Shown: piece by piece, positions 43,815 through 54,341 of the stretch
How positions within the stretch are numbered: position 1 is the first letter of the stretch
Layout: every line of letters begins with the position of its first letter
Assembly (NCBI GenBank): GCA_039555135.1
Contig: CP114179.1
Span: forward strand, 1,798,001-1,862,000
Length of the DNA: 64,000 nt
Direction of reading: 5' to 3'
From: Phycisphaeraceae bacterium D3-23
GTDB lineage: Bacteria > Planctomycetota > Phycisphaerae > Phycisphaerales > Phycisphaeraceae
Notes under the pieces: generated by a model
Told to the model about the DNA's origin: nothing
Databases searched by the model: none
The model's input: only the letters and a program-made list of their open reading frames with translations
Program-made: the position numbers and the translations under genes

Positions 43815-45908
43815 CTATGCCGTCGCCGGCGTGGTGCCGGGCGCGGGGCCGACGTGTTCGATGCGGCGGGCGCGGCGTTCGGTCTCGACGGCTTCTTCGG
43901 GCTCGTGGATCTCTTCGCCCTCGCGCACGAGGCGTGCGGAGTTGAAGATGACGACGATCGAGCTGATGCCGTGGCCCACCGCCGCGATCCACGGCTGCAT
44001 ATAGCCAGCCAAGAGCAGCGCGACCATCAGCAGGATGTAGATGAGTGTGCCGATGAGGTTTTGGCGGATGACGGTGACGGTCTTGGCCGAGAGCCCGACG
44101 AGGAAGGGGATGCGGTTGAGGTTGTTGTTCATCAGCGCGATGGAAGCGGAGTTGATCGCGACGTCGGACCCGGCCGCGCCCATCGCGATGGAGACGTCGC
44201 CCGCGGCGAGCGCGGGGCCGTCGTTCACGCCGTCACCCACGACCGCGACGGTGTGGCCCTCTCGCTTGAGCGTCTCGACGAGTTCGAGCTTGTCGCCCGG
44301 CAGCGCCTCGGCGGTGAAGTCCGTGATGCCCAGCGCCTCGGCGACACGACGCGCAGGGCTCCAGCGGTCGCCCGTGATCATCACGCGGCGCTTGACGCCC
44401 AGCTCATCGAGCTCGGCCAGCGCGCCAGGCGCACCTTTACGCGGCTGGTCGGCAAGCCCCAGCCAGCCCGCGGCCAATCCGTTGTGCGCGACGAAGAGCA
44501 GACTCAACCCCTCGGTCTCGGACGTGTCGAGGTTGGACATATCGACGTCATGGTCCTGCAAAAACGCCTCGCGGCCGACGAGCACGGTCGAGCCGTCGGC
44601 GAGTTGGGCCTTGACGCCCCGGCCCGAGACTTCTTCAAAACCCGTGGTCGTGGTCGGGTCGAGCTTCGCGCGCTCGGCGACACTCACGACCGCGCGGGCG
44701 ACCGGGTGGCGCGAGTTCGCCTCGGCCGAGTAGCACCACTGCAACAGGTCCGCGCCCTCGACGCCCTCGGCGGGCTTCATGCGCGTGACGCTCAGGTCGC
44801 CCGTCGTCAGCGTGCCGGTCTTGTCGAACACGATCGCGGTGCAGCGGCGGACGACTTCGAGGTCGGAGACCGACTTGACCAGCACGCCCAGCCGCGCGGC
44901 CGCGGACAGCGCCGCGACGATCGCGGTCGGCCCACACAGGATCAACGCACACGGGCACGCGATCAGCAACAGCGAGATCGAGTCCTCGAGGTTGCGTTTG
45001 AACACGAATAGGATGAACGCGAGGATGATGACGATCGGCGTGTAGTAGCTGGCGTACTTCGAGAGCTCGCGGACCACGGCCGGCTTGCTCGCGGCGGCCT
45101 GCAGGATCAGCGACTGCACCTTGCCCAGCGTCGAGTCCTCGCCTGCGCGGGTGATCTCGATCTCGAGTCGGCCCGTCTCGTTGATCGTGCCGGCGAACGC
45201 CTCGTCGCCCGGCGCTTTCTCGACGGGGACGGATTCGCCGGTGATGTTGGCCTGGTCGACCGTCGAGTTGCCGTTCTTCACCACGCCGTCGCCGGGGATG
45301 TTGTCGCCGGGCAGGACGAGCACGACGTCCCCGGGCTTGAGGTCTTTGGCGGCGACTTCCTGCTCGCCTTCGGCGGTGAGCACAACCGCACGGGTCGGGG
45401 TGATACGGATGAGCGACTCGATGGTCTTGAGCGCGCCCGCCGCGGTGCGGTGCTCGATGAGCGAGGCGATGAGCATAAAGAACGCGACGACCGCGCACTC
45501 GAAGTAGATCCCTGCGGCGAAGGCCGCGATGATCGCGAGCGCGACGAGCTCTTCCATATGCGACCCGCCGGCGACGTGTTCGTGGTCGTCGTGGTGGTGA
45601 TGGCCGTGGCCGCAGTCTTCGGCAGGGCCGTGGTCGTGCGAGCACTTACCCGTGATGAGTGCCTTGCCCGCGCCATAGACGATCGGGCCGCCCAGCAGGA
45701 TCGACGCGAACATGGCGAGCAGGTCGCTGTGGTCGTAGGTGTCAAAGGTGAAACGCGCGATCACGGCCGCGATCAGCAGCGTGACGCCGATGAGCACCGC
45801 GACGATCTGGAGGTCGACCCTGCGCTGCTCGTCGGAGCCGGCGCTGTGGTCGTGATCGTGGTGGTCATGGTCGTGACCGGCATGGGCGTGGGTATCGACT
45901 GCGGACAT
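43815..45908 (-). CDS. Heavy-metal translocating P-type ATPase (P1B)
   Basis: The 697-residue ATPase pumps metal ions across the inner membrane. Visible motifs are ITGESVPVEK (actuator), LLIACPCALIL with the CPC ion motif, phosphorylated Asp in VFDKTGTLTTG, NSRHPVARAV (the P1B His-Pro), ITGDRWSPAR and GDGVNDGPALAAGD. The N-terminus is rich in His and Asp (HAHAGHDHDHHDHDHSAG) and a second His stretch (CGHGHHHHDDHEH) lies between the first helices; there is no CxxC heavy-metal domain. CPC plus His-rich ends is compatible with Zn/Cd/Co or Cu export. A TATACT box with an extended TG (46056-46064) and about 145 bases of leader precede it. Confidence 0.93.
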   Translation of the reverse strand: MSAVDTHAHAGHDHDHHDHDHSAGSDEQRRVDLQIVAVLIGVTLLIAAVIARFTFDTYDHSDLLAMFASILLGGPIVYGAGKALITGKCSHDHGPAEDCGHGHHHHDDHEHVAGGSHMEELVALAIIAAFAAGIYFECAVVAFFMLIASLIEHRTAAGALKTIESLIRITPTRAVVLTAEGEQEVAAKDLKPGDVVLVLPGDNIPGDGVVKNGNSTVDQANITGESVPVEKAPGDEAFAGTINETGRLEIEITRAGEDSTLGKVQSLILQAAASKPAVVRELSKYASYYTPIVIILAFILFVFKRNLEDSISLLLIACPCALILCGPTAIVAALSAAARLGVLVKSVSDLEVVRRCTAIVFDKTGTLTTGDLSVTRMKPAEGVEGADLLQWCYSAEANSRHPVARAVVSVAERAKLDPTTTTGFEEVSGRGVKAQLADGSTVLVGREAFLQDHDVDMSNLDTSETEGLSLLFVAHNGLAAGWLGLADQPRKGAPGALAELDELGVKRRVMITGDRWSPARRVAEALGITDFTAEALPGDKLELVETLKREGHTVAVVGDGVNDGPALAAGDVSIAMGAAGSDVAINSASIALMNNNLNRIPFLVGLSAKTVTVIRQNLIGTLIYILLMVALLLAGYMQPWIAAVGHGISSIVVIFNSARLVREGEEIHEPEEAVETERRARRIEHVGPAPGTTPATA

Positions 45909-46055
45909 GAGCAACTACTCCCTAACGAGCCACCCCGGACGGCTCTCCATCTGAAAGACCTGACAAAAATGCGAGACAGACCCGCACGCCGCGCCCGCCG
46001 ACCCACCGCCGGTCGGCCGACTCCCTGCCGGAGCCGGCCCGGGCGCGAACCACAA

Positions 46056-46064
46056 AGTATAGCA
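46056..46064 (-). promoter_or_regulatory. Extended -10 promoter of the P-type ATPase gene
   Basis: TGC-TATACT on the minus strand is a TGn-extended -10 box, giving a leader of about 140 bases before the ATG at 45908. GGGAG about ten bases before that ATG acts as the ribosome binding site. Confidence 0.45.
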
Positions 46065-46102
46065 CGCCAAGGCCCATGCACCCCCGGTTTTCGGCTTCGG
46101 GC

Positions 46103-47302
46103 TTATCGGCCTCCGCCCGCATCACCTGCTGTCTCGATCCCCGCCAGCCGTTCGATGAGGTATTGCTTGAGCTTCGGGCCGTCGCGGTCCAGGTCGATCC
46201 AGGGCGCGTCGAGCCCCGCCGCCTGGAAGATCTCGTCCGAGTACGACACAAGCGGGTCGATCTCGATCCGGGCCGTCGGGATCATCGGGGCCATCGCGGG
46301 CGCTCGGCTCGCCAGCCCAGCGAGCGAAGGCACCACCCAGACGCGGGGCGAGAGGTTGTCGGGCAGCGGCGAGATATCGCCCGACTCGCCGAGCACGGCC
46401 GGGTAGTCGAGGTGGATCAGCATCGGCTCGAAGCGCTCGCCGACCATCCCGAGGTGGACCTGCCGAGCGGTCGGGCCATCGACCGCCCACCATACGCCGC
46501 GGCAGGCGACCACCGCCCGCCGCGAGCCGGACTGATCGAGCGGCCCCAGCCCAGCGACCGTGTCCGCCAGTGCCTCCGTCATCGCTTCCTCATAGCCCGC
46601 GCCGACCGACTGCACCTGCAGGATCGCCCGCCCCGCCGCAACCGCACCCACCCGGTGCGACGGCTGGTCGTCGTACATAAACGCCGACTGCTGCTCGGGG
46701 ATGCCCGGCACGCCGTGGAAACCGAACGTCGTCAACACCTCGTGCCACGTCGAAATCACATACCCCATCCGCACCGCTAACACCACGGCAAAACGCTCGG
46801 CCATCCGCTCGCGCCCGGGCTCATCCAGCGCATGCCAGCCCGCGGGATAATCAAGGTGCAGGATAAAGATCGTCGGCTCCGCCCCCGCCAAAAGCACGCG
46901 CGGCCGGGACGCCAACATCGCCGACAAGATCCGCTGGTAAGAAAACCATGTCAGGTCCGCGGCGTTGCGCGTATGCGCCAGGTCGATGAAGCCGACCTGC
47001 CGGGTGTAGATGATCCCGGCCGAGGTCTCGCCGAGACGGACTGAGCGAAACGCGGAGGTGCGGTACTGATGTGCGCCCAACCGCTCGGGGTCGGCGTAGT
47101 TGACGGGGATCGGGCCGAAGGGATGGGGCAGCGAGCCGATGCGCATCATCGGGACGTCCTTGCTGCGTTCGACGGGCAGGGCCGGGTCCAGCCGGGAGAT
47201 CTCGCAGTAGGCCCGCTCGCCGGTGACGGGGTAGCAGCCGTGGGTCACGCCCAGAACGCCGACGACTGCGAGGATGGAGATCGCGAGGCGGAGCTTGCGC
47301 AT
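46103..47302 (-). CDS. DUF4056-like exported lipoprotein
   Basis: The 399-residue product starts MRKLRLAISILAVVGVLGVT and has lipobox VTHGC (Cys23). Central motifs IIYTRQVGFIDLAHTRNAAD and RMGYVISTWHEVLTTFGFHG fit my memory of DUF4056, whose role is unknown. The conserved His, Asp and Glu of these two stretches could be a metal or catalytic site. It reads in the same direction as the P-type ATPase gene but has its own start signal: TATCTT six bases before the ATG at 47302. Confidence 0.65.
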   Translation of the reverse strand: MRKLRLAISILAVVGVLGVTHGCYPVTGERAYCEISRLDPALPVERSKDVPMMRIGSLPHPFGPIPVNYADPERLGAHQYRTSAFRSVRLGETSAGIIYTRQVGFIDLAHTRNAADLTWFSYQRILSAMLASRPRVLLAGAEPTIFILHLDYPAGWHALDEPGRERMAERFAVVLAVRMGYVISTWHEVLTTFGFHGVPGIPEQQSAFMYDDQPSHRVGAVAAGRAILQVQSVGAGYEEAMTEALADTVAGLGPLDQSGSRRAVVACRGVWWAVDGPTARQVHLGMVGERFEPMLIHLDYPAVLGESGDISPLPDNLSPRVWVVPSLAGLASRAPAMAPMIPTARIEIDPLVSYSDEIFQAAGLDAPWIDLDRDGPKLKQYLIERLAGIETAGDAGGGR

Positions 47303-47308
47303 GGGCCC

Positions 47309-47314
47309 AAGATA
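47309..47314 (-). promoter_or_regulatory. Predicted -10 box for leaderless transcript
   Basis: TATCTT six bases (GGGCCC) before the ATG at 47302. Confidence 0.4.
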
Positions 47315-47341
47315 ACCTTTTGCCTACAAACAGGCGGGCCC

Positions 47342-47436
47342 GTGCCACGGTCGATCCGCTGCTTTGAGCGGTCGGCCGTGCTTCTCGATTTAGGACACGC
47401 GGCCGACCGCTCCGAGCCGCGGATCGACCGTGGCAC
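47342..47436. repeat. Palindrome with GTGCCACGGTCGATCCGC arms
   Basis: The outer 18-base arms (47342-47359 and 47419-47436) are exact reverse complements, and inner arms (GAGCGGTCGGCCG and CGGCCGACCGCTC) also pair. It lies between two divergent genes, next to both promoters. Confidence 0.85.
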
Positions 47437-47488
47437 CGACCGTGGGTATGATGCCCAGCACCCGTCAAAGGCCCCAGGGAGCCCCTCG

Positions 47489-48001
47489 ATGCCCGAAACC
47501 CCCGATTCCCAAAAATCAACGCAAGAGCATGCAAAAACTATGCTTATGGCCGCGTGGCGGTCGTGGCTTCTGTGTGTGGCGGCACCGGGCATCTGGCTGG
47601 TCTATGTGGTTGTGAAACTGCCCCCAAAGGCTGAAAACCTGATTGCTGGCCCAGAATCGTCGATTTTTGGGCCCGGGAATGGCATGGCCTTCCTCGCGGT
47701 CGCTTGGCTGGCATTGGCGGGGCCGGCGGCCTTCGTGTTGCGTAGCTACTGCTTCCGGGCAACATGGGACGGCCGGTCGGTCGATCCCGACAGCTACCTA
47801 AAAGGGATGGGCACAATCTGGGCAGTGCTCGTCGTCGGGGCCGTGCTCGCATTGTTCGGCTGCGTCTTGGCGGGCCAATGGCTGCCGGGCCTGGCCGTCG
47901 CGGGGGTCGCGGTCGCCGGCGTCCTGGTCACCCGCCCCAACAAGCAAGCGCTTGGGCTGGGTCAGCCGGCAGTTCCCCCCACCTCACCCACCCAGGCCTG
48001 A
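47489..48001 (+). CDS. Small hypothetical membrane protein
   Basis: The 170-residue product has four predicted membrane helices (WRSWLLCVAAPGIWLVYVVV, MAFLAVAWLALAGPAAFVL, GTIWAVLVVGAVLALFGCVL, GLAVAGVAVAGVLVTRP) and short termini. I do not recognise it. TATGAT at 47447-47452 may be its -10 box. It lies upstream of the respiratory operon on the same strand, 450 bases before actA, but a promoter lies between, so it is probably a separate unit. Confidence 0.65.
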   Translation: MPETPDSQKSTQEHAKTMLMAAWRSWLLCVAAPGIWLVYVVVKLPPKAENLIAGPESSIFGPGNGMAFLAVAWLALAGPAAFVLRSYCFRATWDGRSVDPDSYLKGMGTIWAVLVVGAVLALFGCVLAGQWLPGLAVAGVAVAGVLVTRPNKQALGLGQPAVPPTSPTQA

Positions 48002-48264
48002 CCCGGCTCCCGCTCTCCCAATCAGTCACGCGCTGGCCCGCCTCGTCCTGCACGGGCGCGTTGTGTATCGAAGCGATGGAATCCGTACTGATCCGGGCCG
48101 GGTTGTGCGACAGCTTGTGCCGAAGTTCATCGCGATCGGCCGATGCAAGACGGCACCCCGCCCGATAAGTGTGTGCCGACGGTGGGCGGAATCGTGCGTC
48201 GCCCGCCGCGCGCTTTGGTGTTGAAACTAAGACGCAACACCCTGAAAAAACGCGGCCCGCCGCT
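48002..48264. other. Gene-free region before the respiratory operon
   Basis: No repeats of the R1-R4 families and no coding signal are seen here. Confidence 0.4.
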
Positions 48265-48293
48265 TTGTCAACGCACGCCGAACGGGTTATCGT
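48265..48293 (+). promoter_or_regulatory. Predicted promoter of the act-cox operon
   Basis: TTGTCA (48265-48270) and TATCGT (48288-48293) with exactly 17 bases between is the best sigma-70-like match in the window. The transcript would start near 48300, leaving about 155 bases of leader before the actA GTG. Confidence 0.55.
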
Positions 48294-48454
48294 GTAGGGC
48301 TCAACGCAGTCGGCCAAAGTCGATGAATTGGGGTGCGCAGGCCAAGGTCCGGGCCTGCAACACCGACGCATACGGACCTACAACGTGCGTGCGGTCTTGC
48401 CACCGCCGCGACTCCGAAGCACCGCCGCGCATCGCGCGGAACAAGGCGGGTAAC

Positions 48455-49258
48455 GTGTCGTATCAAGCCACCGACAAGTTCGTGTTCCCCAAATGGGCGA
48501 ACTATCTCCTCCCACTCATCGTGTTGAGCGCGCTGGGCGGTGCCACCGTCGTCCCGCCCCTCGTGCTCTTCGGCATGTCAGCCCAAACCCAGAACGTCGG
48601 CTACCAGCCCGACCAACCCGTGCCCTACAGCCACGCGCTGCACGTCGGCCAGCTCGGCATCGACTGCCGCTACTGCCACACCACCGTCGACAACGCCGCC
48701 TTCGCCTCGATCCCACCCACCCAGACCTGCATCAACTGCCACGCGCCCAAGACACGCATGGCCGACGGCATCGATACCAACCTCTCAGGCATCCACCAGA
48801 ACTCCGAAGCGCTCCGCCCCCTATGGGAGAGCTGGGAGACCGGCGAAGCCATCCCCTGGGTCAAGGTCCACGACCTGCCGGATTACTCCTACTTCAACCA
48901 CTCGGCGCACGTGAACCGCGGCGTCGGCTGCATCTCCTGCCACGGCCGGGTCGACAAGATGGGCGGCGCGGGCACCGAAGACGCGATCGCCGGCGTGTAC
49001 CAGGTCCAGAACCTCTCGATGGCGTGGTGCCTCGAATGCCACCGCGCGCCGGAGAACCACCTGCGCCCGGTCGCGGAGATCACCAACTTTGACTGGACCC
49101 CGGTCATGCACCCCAGGGCGATCGCCGCCGGCTACACCGACGCCGACAACGCGGCACACGTGCGCGAAGCGCAGCAGATCGTCGGCCAATACCTCAAAGA
49201 AGAATACGAGATCAACAGCGCGGCCTATATGCAGTCGTGCTCGACCTGCCACCGCTAG
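48455..49258 (+). CDS. actA: Alternative Complex III pentaheme cytochrome c subunit ActA
   Basis: ActA takes electrons inside Alternative Complex III (ACIII), the quinol oxidase that replaces the bc1 complex. The 267-residue product has one N-terminal membrane helix (YLLPLIVLSALGGATVVPPL) and exactly five CxxCH heme c sites: CRYCH, CINCH, CISCH, CLECH and CSTCH, the last at the very C-terminus. This matches the pentaheme pattern of the family. The start is GTG at 48455 with AAGGCGG upstream; the frame upstream of this is not similar. actB follows after 78 bases that include a half R3 repeat. Confidence 0.95.
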   Translation: MSYQATDKFVFPKWANYLLPLIVLSALGGATVVPPLVLFGMSAQTQNVGYQPDQPVPYSHALHVGQLGIDCRYCHTTVDNAAFASIPPTQTCINCHAPKTRMADGIDTNLSGIHQNSEALRPLWESWETGEAIPWVKVHDLPDYSYFNHSAHVNRGVGCISCHGRVDKMGGAGTEDAIAGVYQVQNLSMAWCLECHRAPENHLRPVAEITNFDWTPVMHPRAIAAGYTDADNAAHVREAQQIVGQYLKEEYEINSAAYMQSCSTCHR

Positions 49259-49277
49259 CCGGTCGGCACACGACCCG

Positions 49278-49319
49278 CAGCACCCGGCCCCTGACCCCTC
49301 GGCCCCTTGGCCCCTTCCC
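49278..49319. repeat. R3 half repeat before actB
   Basis: C-rich right-arm units (CGGCCCCTGACCCCTCGGCC...) without a G-rich partner, between actA and actB. Confidence 0.7.
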
Positions 49320-49336
49320 CTAAAGAGCCAACACAC

Positions 49337-52300
49337 GTGTCCACCCTCGAACACAACATCACCGGGCAGGCCTACTGGCGGTCACTCGAAGAGTACGCCA
49401 ACACCCCCGAGTTCCAGGATCGGCTGCAAGACGAGTTCGCCGACTACGCGCCCGACGAGATCCAGTCGATGTCGCGCCGCACCTTCCTCAAGCTCGCCGG
49501 CGCCTCCATGGCGCTCGCCGGGCTGACGATGACCGGCTGCCGACGCTGGCCCAAGGAAGAGCTCGCGCCTTTCGCCTCGCGCCCCGAGGACATGATCCCC
49601 GGCGTGCCCAACTACTTCGCGTCCATGACTCAACGCGCCGGCGTCGCGCATCCCGTGCTCGTCGCCTCGTTCGACGGCCGACCCATTAAAGTCGAGTCGC
49701 ACCCCAACGCCGGCTACAGCACCGATGTCTTCGACCAGGCCCTCACCCTCCAGCAGTACGACCCCGACCGCGCACGCGACGTCACCTTCGGCAAAGCCGA
49801 CGCCGCGACGCGCGGCTCGTGGACCGCGTTTGAGTCCTTCATCAAGGGCAAAGTGGCGGAGCTGAAAGCGGCAGGCGACGGCAGTGGCTTTGCTGTGCTG
49901 AGTGAGGCGTCGTCGAGCCCGACGTTCCTGCGCTTGAAGGCCGAGCTGCAATCGCAGATGCCCAACATGACGTGGGCGACATGGGAGCCATTGAACCAGG
50001 ACAACGCGATTGCCGGCGCGAAACTCGCGCTGGGCCGGGCGGTGCGTCAGCAGTACGACGTGAGCGCTGCGCACGTCATCGCGTGTTTCGACTGCGACTT
50101 CCTGTGCGACCACCCGTCGGCGACGAAGAACGCCAAGGGCTGGGCGGCCGGCCGAAAGAGCGCGGACGCCGCGCACGCGCACGGCCACGGCGACGATCAC
50201 GCGCAAGCGTGGATGAACCGCCTCTACGCCGCCGAGCCGGGCATGACGATCACGGGCAGTGCTGCCGACGAGCGTTTGCCGATCAAGCCCTCGCGGGTTG
50301 CCTATGTCCTGACGGCCGTTGCCGTGGGCGTCGGTGTGAATAACGCGGGTAACGCGCCCACGCTGACCGAGCACGAGCAGGTGTTTGTCACCAAACTCGT
50401 CGAAGACCTGAGCGCCCACAAGGGCACGGGCATCGTCGTCGCAGGCGCCAGCCAGCCCGCCGAGGTCCACGCGCTCACGCACGCGATCAACGCGCATCTC
50501 GAAAACGTTGGCAGCACGATCACCTACACCGACGAGCCGATCGCCGAGAAGCTCACGAACCTCGAATCGCTTTACGACCTCGCGGGCAAGACGGGCGCGG
50601 GCGACATCGACACACTGGTCATCCTCGGCGGCAATCCGAAGTTCGATGGCCCCGGCGGGCTCGACTTTGGCGGCGACGACACCTTGGGCCGAGTGCCCAA
50701 CCTCGTCTACCTCGGCCTCTACCGCGAGAACGAGACGGCCACGCTCTGCGACTGGGTCCTGCCAGCCGCGACCGGCTTCGAGAGCTGGGGCGACGGCCGA
50801 TGGTACGACGGCACGCTCGCGATCCAGCAGCCGCTGATCCTCCCACTGTTCAACGGCCGCAGCGCGGAGGAACTGCTCGCGTCGCTCGTCGGCGAGGCAG
50901 CGCTCACCCAGCCCAGCAGCTACAAGCTCGTCCGCAAGACGTTCAAGGACGCTGGCCTATTGAGCGGCGCCGACTTCGCGTCCGTCCTCGACGATCCCGG
51001 CTACGCCGCGGACCAGCGCGGGTTTGAAAAAGACTGGCGCCGCGCGGTGCACCTGGGTTACGTCCCCGGCAGCGCGTTCACGCCCACTATCATCACGACT
51101 ACGATCGACACCGGCCCGATCATGCCGACGCTGCAGGACAGCGCGGACCTCGAGATCGTCTTCCACCGCGGGTCGGTCTACGACGGCCGATTCGCCAACA
51201 GCGCCTGGCTCCAGGAAGTCCCCGACCCGCACACGAAGGTGACGTGGGACAACCCGGTGAGTGTCAGCGTGCCCGACGCGGAGTCGAAGGGGCTCAAGTA
51301 CGGCGACATCGTAGAGGTGCAGTCCAGCGGCTCGGTCGAGATGCCGGTCTACATCCAGCCCGGCCAGGCCGAGGGCGTGTTGGTCGTACAACTCGGCAAC
51401 GGCCGCGAGGTCTGCGGGCACGTCGGGAAAGGCGTGGGTTTCAACACCTACCCGTTCCGACACAAGAACTCGATCGAACGCGGCTACGGCCCGGCGACGC
51501 TCGGTGATACCGTCGGCCACCACCGCCTGGCGATGACGAGCGTGCACCACCTAGTCAACAGCATGGGCGGGTTCCCGACGTTTGTCGACGACACCGCCGA
51601 GTGGGCGCTCAAGAAACGTGCCGGCGAGCTGGGCGCAAGCGGCACGGCCGGGAACATCATCAAGGAAGGCACGTTCGCGCAGTACCAGACGACGACGGGG
51701 CTTGGCCACATCATGGGCCACCCCCACGGGGACTACCGGCTGCAGCTGTACAACGTGCCGCTGCAGGAACAATGGACCCAGCAGGCCGAGGCGCTGGCCG
51801 AGGAACACAAGCACGAGGTCGAGGACCACGGCTGGCAGCCGCGCACCGCGTTCAACGCGCCCCACGCCTGGGGCATGACGATCGACCTGAACTCGTGCAT
51901 CGGGTGCAACGCCTGCGTCATCGCGTGCCAGGCCGAGAACAACATCCCGACCGTGGGCAAGGACCAGGTCTGGCGGTCGCGCGAGATGCACTGGCTCCGC
52001 AACGACACGTACTACAAGGGCGACCCCGAAGACCCCAACAACGTGCAGGTCGTGCACCAGCCGATCACCTGTGTGCACTGCGAGAACGCGCCGTGCGAGC
52101 AGGTCTGCCCCGTCGCCGCGACGGTGCATGACGCCGAGGGTCTGAACACGATGGTGTACAACCGCTGCATCGGCACGCGGTACTGCTCCAACAACTGCCC
52201 GTACAAAGTCCGCCGGTTCAACTACTTCGACTTCCACAGCAAGAGCGTCCGGCAAGATGTCGCCAACCCCTGGCTGAACATGCCCGACACGCAGCAGGAC

Positions 52301-52747
52301 AGCGCGGTCGACAAGATCAAGTCGATGGTGTTCAACCCGGACGTCACCGTGCGGATGCGCGGCGTCATGGAAAAATGCACCTACTGCACGCAGCGCATCC
52401 AACGCGCGAAGATCGCACGCAAGAACGCCTTCGTCCAGAACAAGGAAGGCGCCTACGGCCACGAGGACGCGACGACCAAGACCGTCCCCGACGGCACGAT
52501 CGTCACCGCCTGCCAGGACGCCTGCCCCACCGGCTGCATCACGTTTGGCGACCTCAACGACCCGCACTCCAAGGTCAGCCAGATCCAGACCCATAACAAA
52601 CGCGCCTACTCGGTGCTCGCAGAACTCAACTCCCGCCCACGCACCCAGCACCTGGCGAAGCTGCGCAACCCGCACCCGTCCAGCGTCGCGGCGCTCGGGC
52701 ATGGCGGGGACGGCGACGAAGAACACCACGAAGATGATGGCCACTAA
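49337..52747 (+). CDS. actB: ACIII molybdopterin-like/iron-sulfur subunit ActB
   Basis: ActB is the large peripheral subunit, a fusion of a molybdopterin-oxidoreductase-like domain (which lacks the cofactor in studied complexes) and a ferredoxin domain. The 1136-residue product has a twin-arginine signal ([22 protein letters not shown] at 47-48) with Cys68 as possible lipid site. The C-terminal part (about 855-1070) carries the cluster cysteines: [44 protein letters not shown] and CQDACPTGC, consistent with four Fe-S clusters. The start is GTG at 49337 (VSTLEHNI...); an in-frame start ten codons upstream lies in a repeat. The C-terminus is His/Asp-rich. Confidence 0.95.
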   Translation: MSTLEHNITGQAYWRSLEEYANTPEFQDRLQDEFADYAPDEIQSMSRRTFLKLAGASMALAGLTMTGCRRWPKEELAPFASRPEDMIPGVPNYFASMTQRAGVAHPVLVASFDGRPIKVESHPNAGYSTDVFDQALTLQQYDPDRARDVTFGKADAATRGSWTAFESFIKGKVAELKAAGDGSGFAVLSEASSSPTFLRLKAELQSQMPNMTWATWEPLNQDNAIAGAKLALGRAVRQQYDVSAAHVIACFDCDFLCDHPSATKNAKGWAAGRKSADAAHAHGHGDDHAQAWMNRLYAAEPGMTITGSAADERLPIKPSRVAYVLTAVAVGVGVNNAGNAPTLTEHEQVFVTKLVEDLSAHKGTGIVVAGASQPAEVHALTHAINAHLENVGSTITYTDEPIAEKLTNLESLYDLAGKTGAGDIDTLVILGGNPKFDGPGGLDFGGDDTLGRVPNLVYLGLYRENETATLCDWVLPAATGFESWGDGRWYDGTLAIQQPLILPLFNGRSAEELLASLVGEAALTQPSSYKLVRKTFKDAGLLSGADFASVLDDPGYAADQRGFEKDWRRAVHLGYVPGSAFTPTIITTTIDTGPIMPTLQDSADLEIVFHRGSVYDGRFANSAWLQEVPDPHTKVTWDNPVSVSVPDAESKGLKYGDIVEVQSSGSVEMPVYIQPGQAEGVLVVQLGNGREVCGHVGKGVGFNTYPFRHKNSIERGYGPATLGDTVGHHRLAMTSVHHLVNSMGGFPTFVDDTAEWALKKRAGELGASGTAGNIIKEGTFAQYQTTTGLGHIMGHPHGDYRLQLYNVPLQEQWTQQAEALAEEHKHEVEDHGWQPRTAFNAPHAWGMTIDLNSCIGCNACVIACQAENNIPTVGKDQVWRSREMHWLRNDTYYKGDPEDPNNVQVVHQPITCVHCENAPCEQVCPVAATVHDAEGLNTMVYNRCIGTRYCSNNCPYKVRRFNYFDFHSKSVRQDVANPWLNMPDTQQDSAVDKIKSMVFNPDVTVRMRGVMEKCTYCTQRIQRAKIARKNAFVQNKEGAYGHEDATTKTVPDGTIVTACQDACPTGCITFGDLNDPHSKVSQIQTHNKRAYSVLAELNSRPRTQHLAKLRNPHPSSVAALGHGGDGDEEHHEDDGH

Positions 52748-52756
52748 AAAACCCGG

Positions 52757-52772
52757 CGTCGCGCAAGCGACG
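52757..52772 (+). terminator. GNRA-loop hairpin between actB and actC
   Basis: CGTCGC-GCAA-GCGACG is a six-pair stem with a GCAA tetraloop, ten bases after the actB stop. A closely similar hairpin follows the small gene at 58037. Being inside the operon, they may stabilise mRNA ends rather than stop transcription. Confidence 0.4.
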
Positions 52773-52811
52773 CGGCGATTGCTCACGCTTGAATCACGGT
52801 CTCGGGATTTG

Positions 52812-52846
52812 CTCCCACAGACCCGAAACCCCAGACCCCAGCCCCG
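52812..52846. repeat. R4 half repeat before actC
   Basis: ACCCGAAACCCCAGACCCCA matches the right arm of the element at 17115-17268 and ends directly before the actC start. Confidence 0.65.
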
Positions 52847-52854
52847 ACCTACCC

Positions 52855-54339
52855 ATGGCAGCGATCCACCCCGGAACACAGATCCCGTCCGTCGAGACGG
52901 ATAACACGCTGGACGACCCGTCCCGCCGAGCGCCGCTGGTGACCGGCGGGCTCGACTTCGGCGGCGTGACCGACACCGTCGCCAAGTCCGCGATCAGCAA
53001 GCCCACGATCATGTGGTGGGTGCTCTTCCTCATCACCGGCTCCATGGCGCTCATGTTCTTCGCCATGATCGGCTACCTCGTCGTCACCGGCGTCGGCATC
53101 TGGGGCAACAACCAGCCCGTCGCCTGGGGCTTCCCCATCGTCAACTTCGTGTTCTGGGTCGGCATCGGCCACGCGGGCACACTCATCTCCGCGATCCTCT
53201 TCCTCTTCCGCCAGAACTGGCGCACCTCCATCAACCGATTCGCCGAGGCGATGACCATCTTCGCCGTCGTCTGTGCCGGCATTTTCCCGGGCATCCACGT
53301 CGGCCGGCCCTGGCTGGCGTACTGGCTGTTCCCGGTGCCCAACCAGATGGCGCTCTGGCCCCAGTTCCGATCGCCCCTCTTGTGGGACGTCTTCGCCGTC
53401 GGCACCTACGCCTCGGTCTCGCTGTTGTTCTGGTACACCGGCATGGTCCCCGACATCGCGACGCTGCGTGATAAAGCACAAAGCCGTATCGGGCAGATCT
53501 TCTACGGCTTCCTGTCGCTGGGCTGGACCGGCAGCGCCCGCCACTGGCACCGATTCGAGCGCGCCTACATCCTGCTCGCCGCGCTGTGTACCCCGCTGGT
53601 CCTCTCGGTCCACTCGGTCGTCTCGTTCGACTTCGCCGTCGCGCAGATGCCCGGCTGGCACACGACCGTCTTCCCGCCCTACTTCGTCGCCGGGGCGATC
53701 TACGGCGGGTTCGCCATGGTCCTCACCCTCGCGATCCCCTGCCGCGTCTGGCTCGGGCTCGAACACATCATCACGATGCGGCACATCATCAACTGTGCCA
53801 AGGTCATGCTCGGCACAGGCATGATCGTCTGCTACGCGTACTCGCTCGAGTTCTTCACCGCCTGGTACTCGGGCCACCACTTCGAGCAGTTCGTCTTCCG
53901 CGGCCGACCGCTGGGCAACCACTACATCGGGTTCTGGTCGATGTTCTTCTGCAACTGCATCGGCCCGCAGGTCCTGTGGATCAAAAAGGTTCGCGAGAAC
54001 GTCTGGGGCATCATGTTCGCCGCGATGTGCGTCAACGCCGGCATGTGGTTCGAGCGATACGTCATCGTGACGACTTCGCTCAGCCGTGACTTCCTGCCCG
54101 GCTCGTGGGCGCAGTTCGTGCCGACATGGGTCGACCTCTTCATGTTCTTCTGCAGCTTCGGCTTGTTCGGCTCGCTGTTCCTGCTGTTCCTCAAGCTGTT
54201 GCCCGTGATCGCGATCGCCGAGGTCAAGACCGTCATGCCCGAAGCCCACGCACACGGGCACGGCGACCACGACGCCGCACACGACAACCATCACGCTGAC
54301 CACGCCGACGACCACCCGGCCCAACCGGAGGGCGCGTAA
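52855..54339 (+). CDS. actC: ACIII NrfD-like membrane subunit ActC
   Basis: ActC is the quinol-binding integral membrane subunit. The 494-residue product has about ten helices, starting [20 protein letters not shown], with the NrfD-family features [30 protein letters not shown], and [20 protein letters not shown]. The C-terminus is His-rich ([20 protein letters not shown]). It parallels ActF in fold. The ATG at 52855 directly follows a half R4 repeat and has no Shine-Dalgarno sequence; actD starts two bases after its stop. Confidence 0.94.
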   Translation: MAAIHPGTQIPSVETDNTLDDPSRRAPLVTGGLDFGGVTDTVAKSAISKPTIMWWVLFLITGSMALMFFAMIGYLVVTGVGIWGNNQPVAWGFPIVNFVFWVGIGHAGTLISAILFLFRQNWRTSINRFAEAMTIFAVVCAGIFPGIHVGRPWLAYWLFPVPNQMALWPQFRSPLLWDVFAVGTYASVSLLFWYTGMVPDIATLRDKAQSRIGQIFYGFLSLGWTGSARHWHRFERAYILLAALCTPLVLSVHSVVSFDFAVAQMPGWHTTVFPPYFVAGAIYGGFAMVLTLAIPCRVWLGLEHIITMRHIINCAKVMLGTGMIVCYAYSLEFFTAWYSGHHFEQFVFRGRPLGNHYIGFWSMFFCNCIGPQVLWIKKVRENVWGIMFAAMCVNAGMWFERYVIVTTSLSRDFLPGSWAQFVPTWVDLFMFFCSFGLFGSLFLLFLKLLPVIAIAEVKTVMPEAHAHGHGDHDAAHDNHHADHADDHPAQPEGA

Positions 54340-54341
54340 CT

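Noticed and set aside
48143-48454. N-terminal extension of ActA from an upstream GTG
   Set aside because: The extension is not hydrophobic or conserved-looking, overlaps the predicted promoter and lies before a GTG with its own AAGGCGG.
52849-54324. 491-codon minus-strand frame opposite actC
   Set aside because: Low-complexity antisense translation of a well-identified membrane protein gene.
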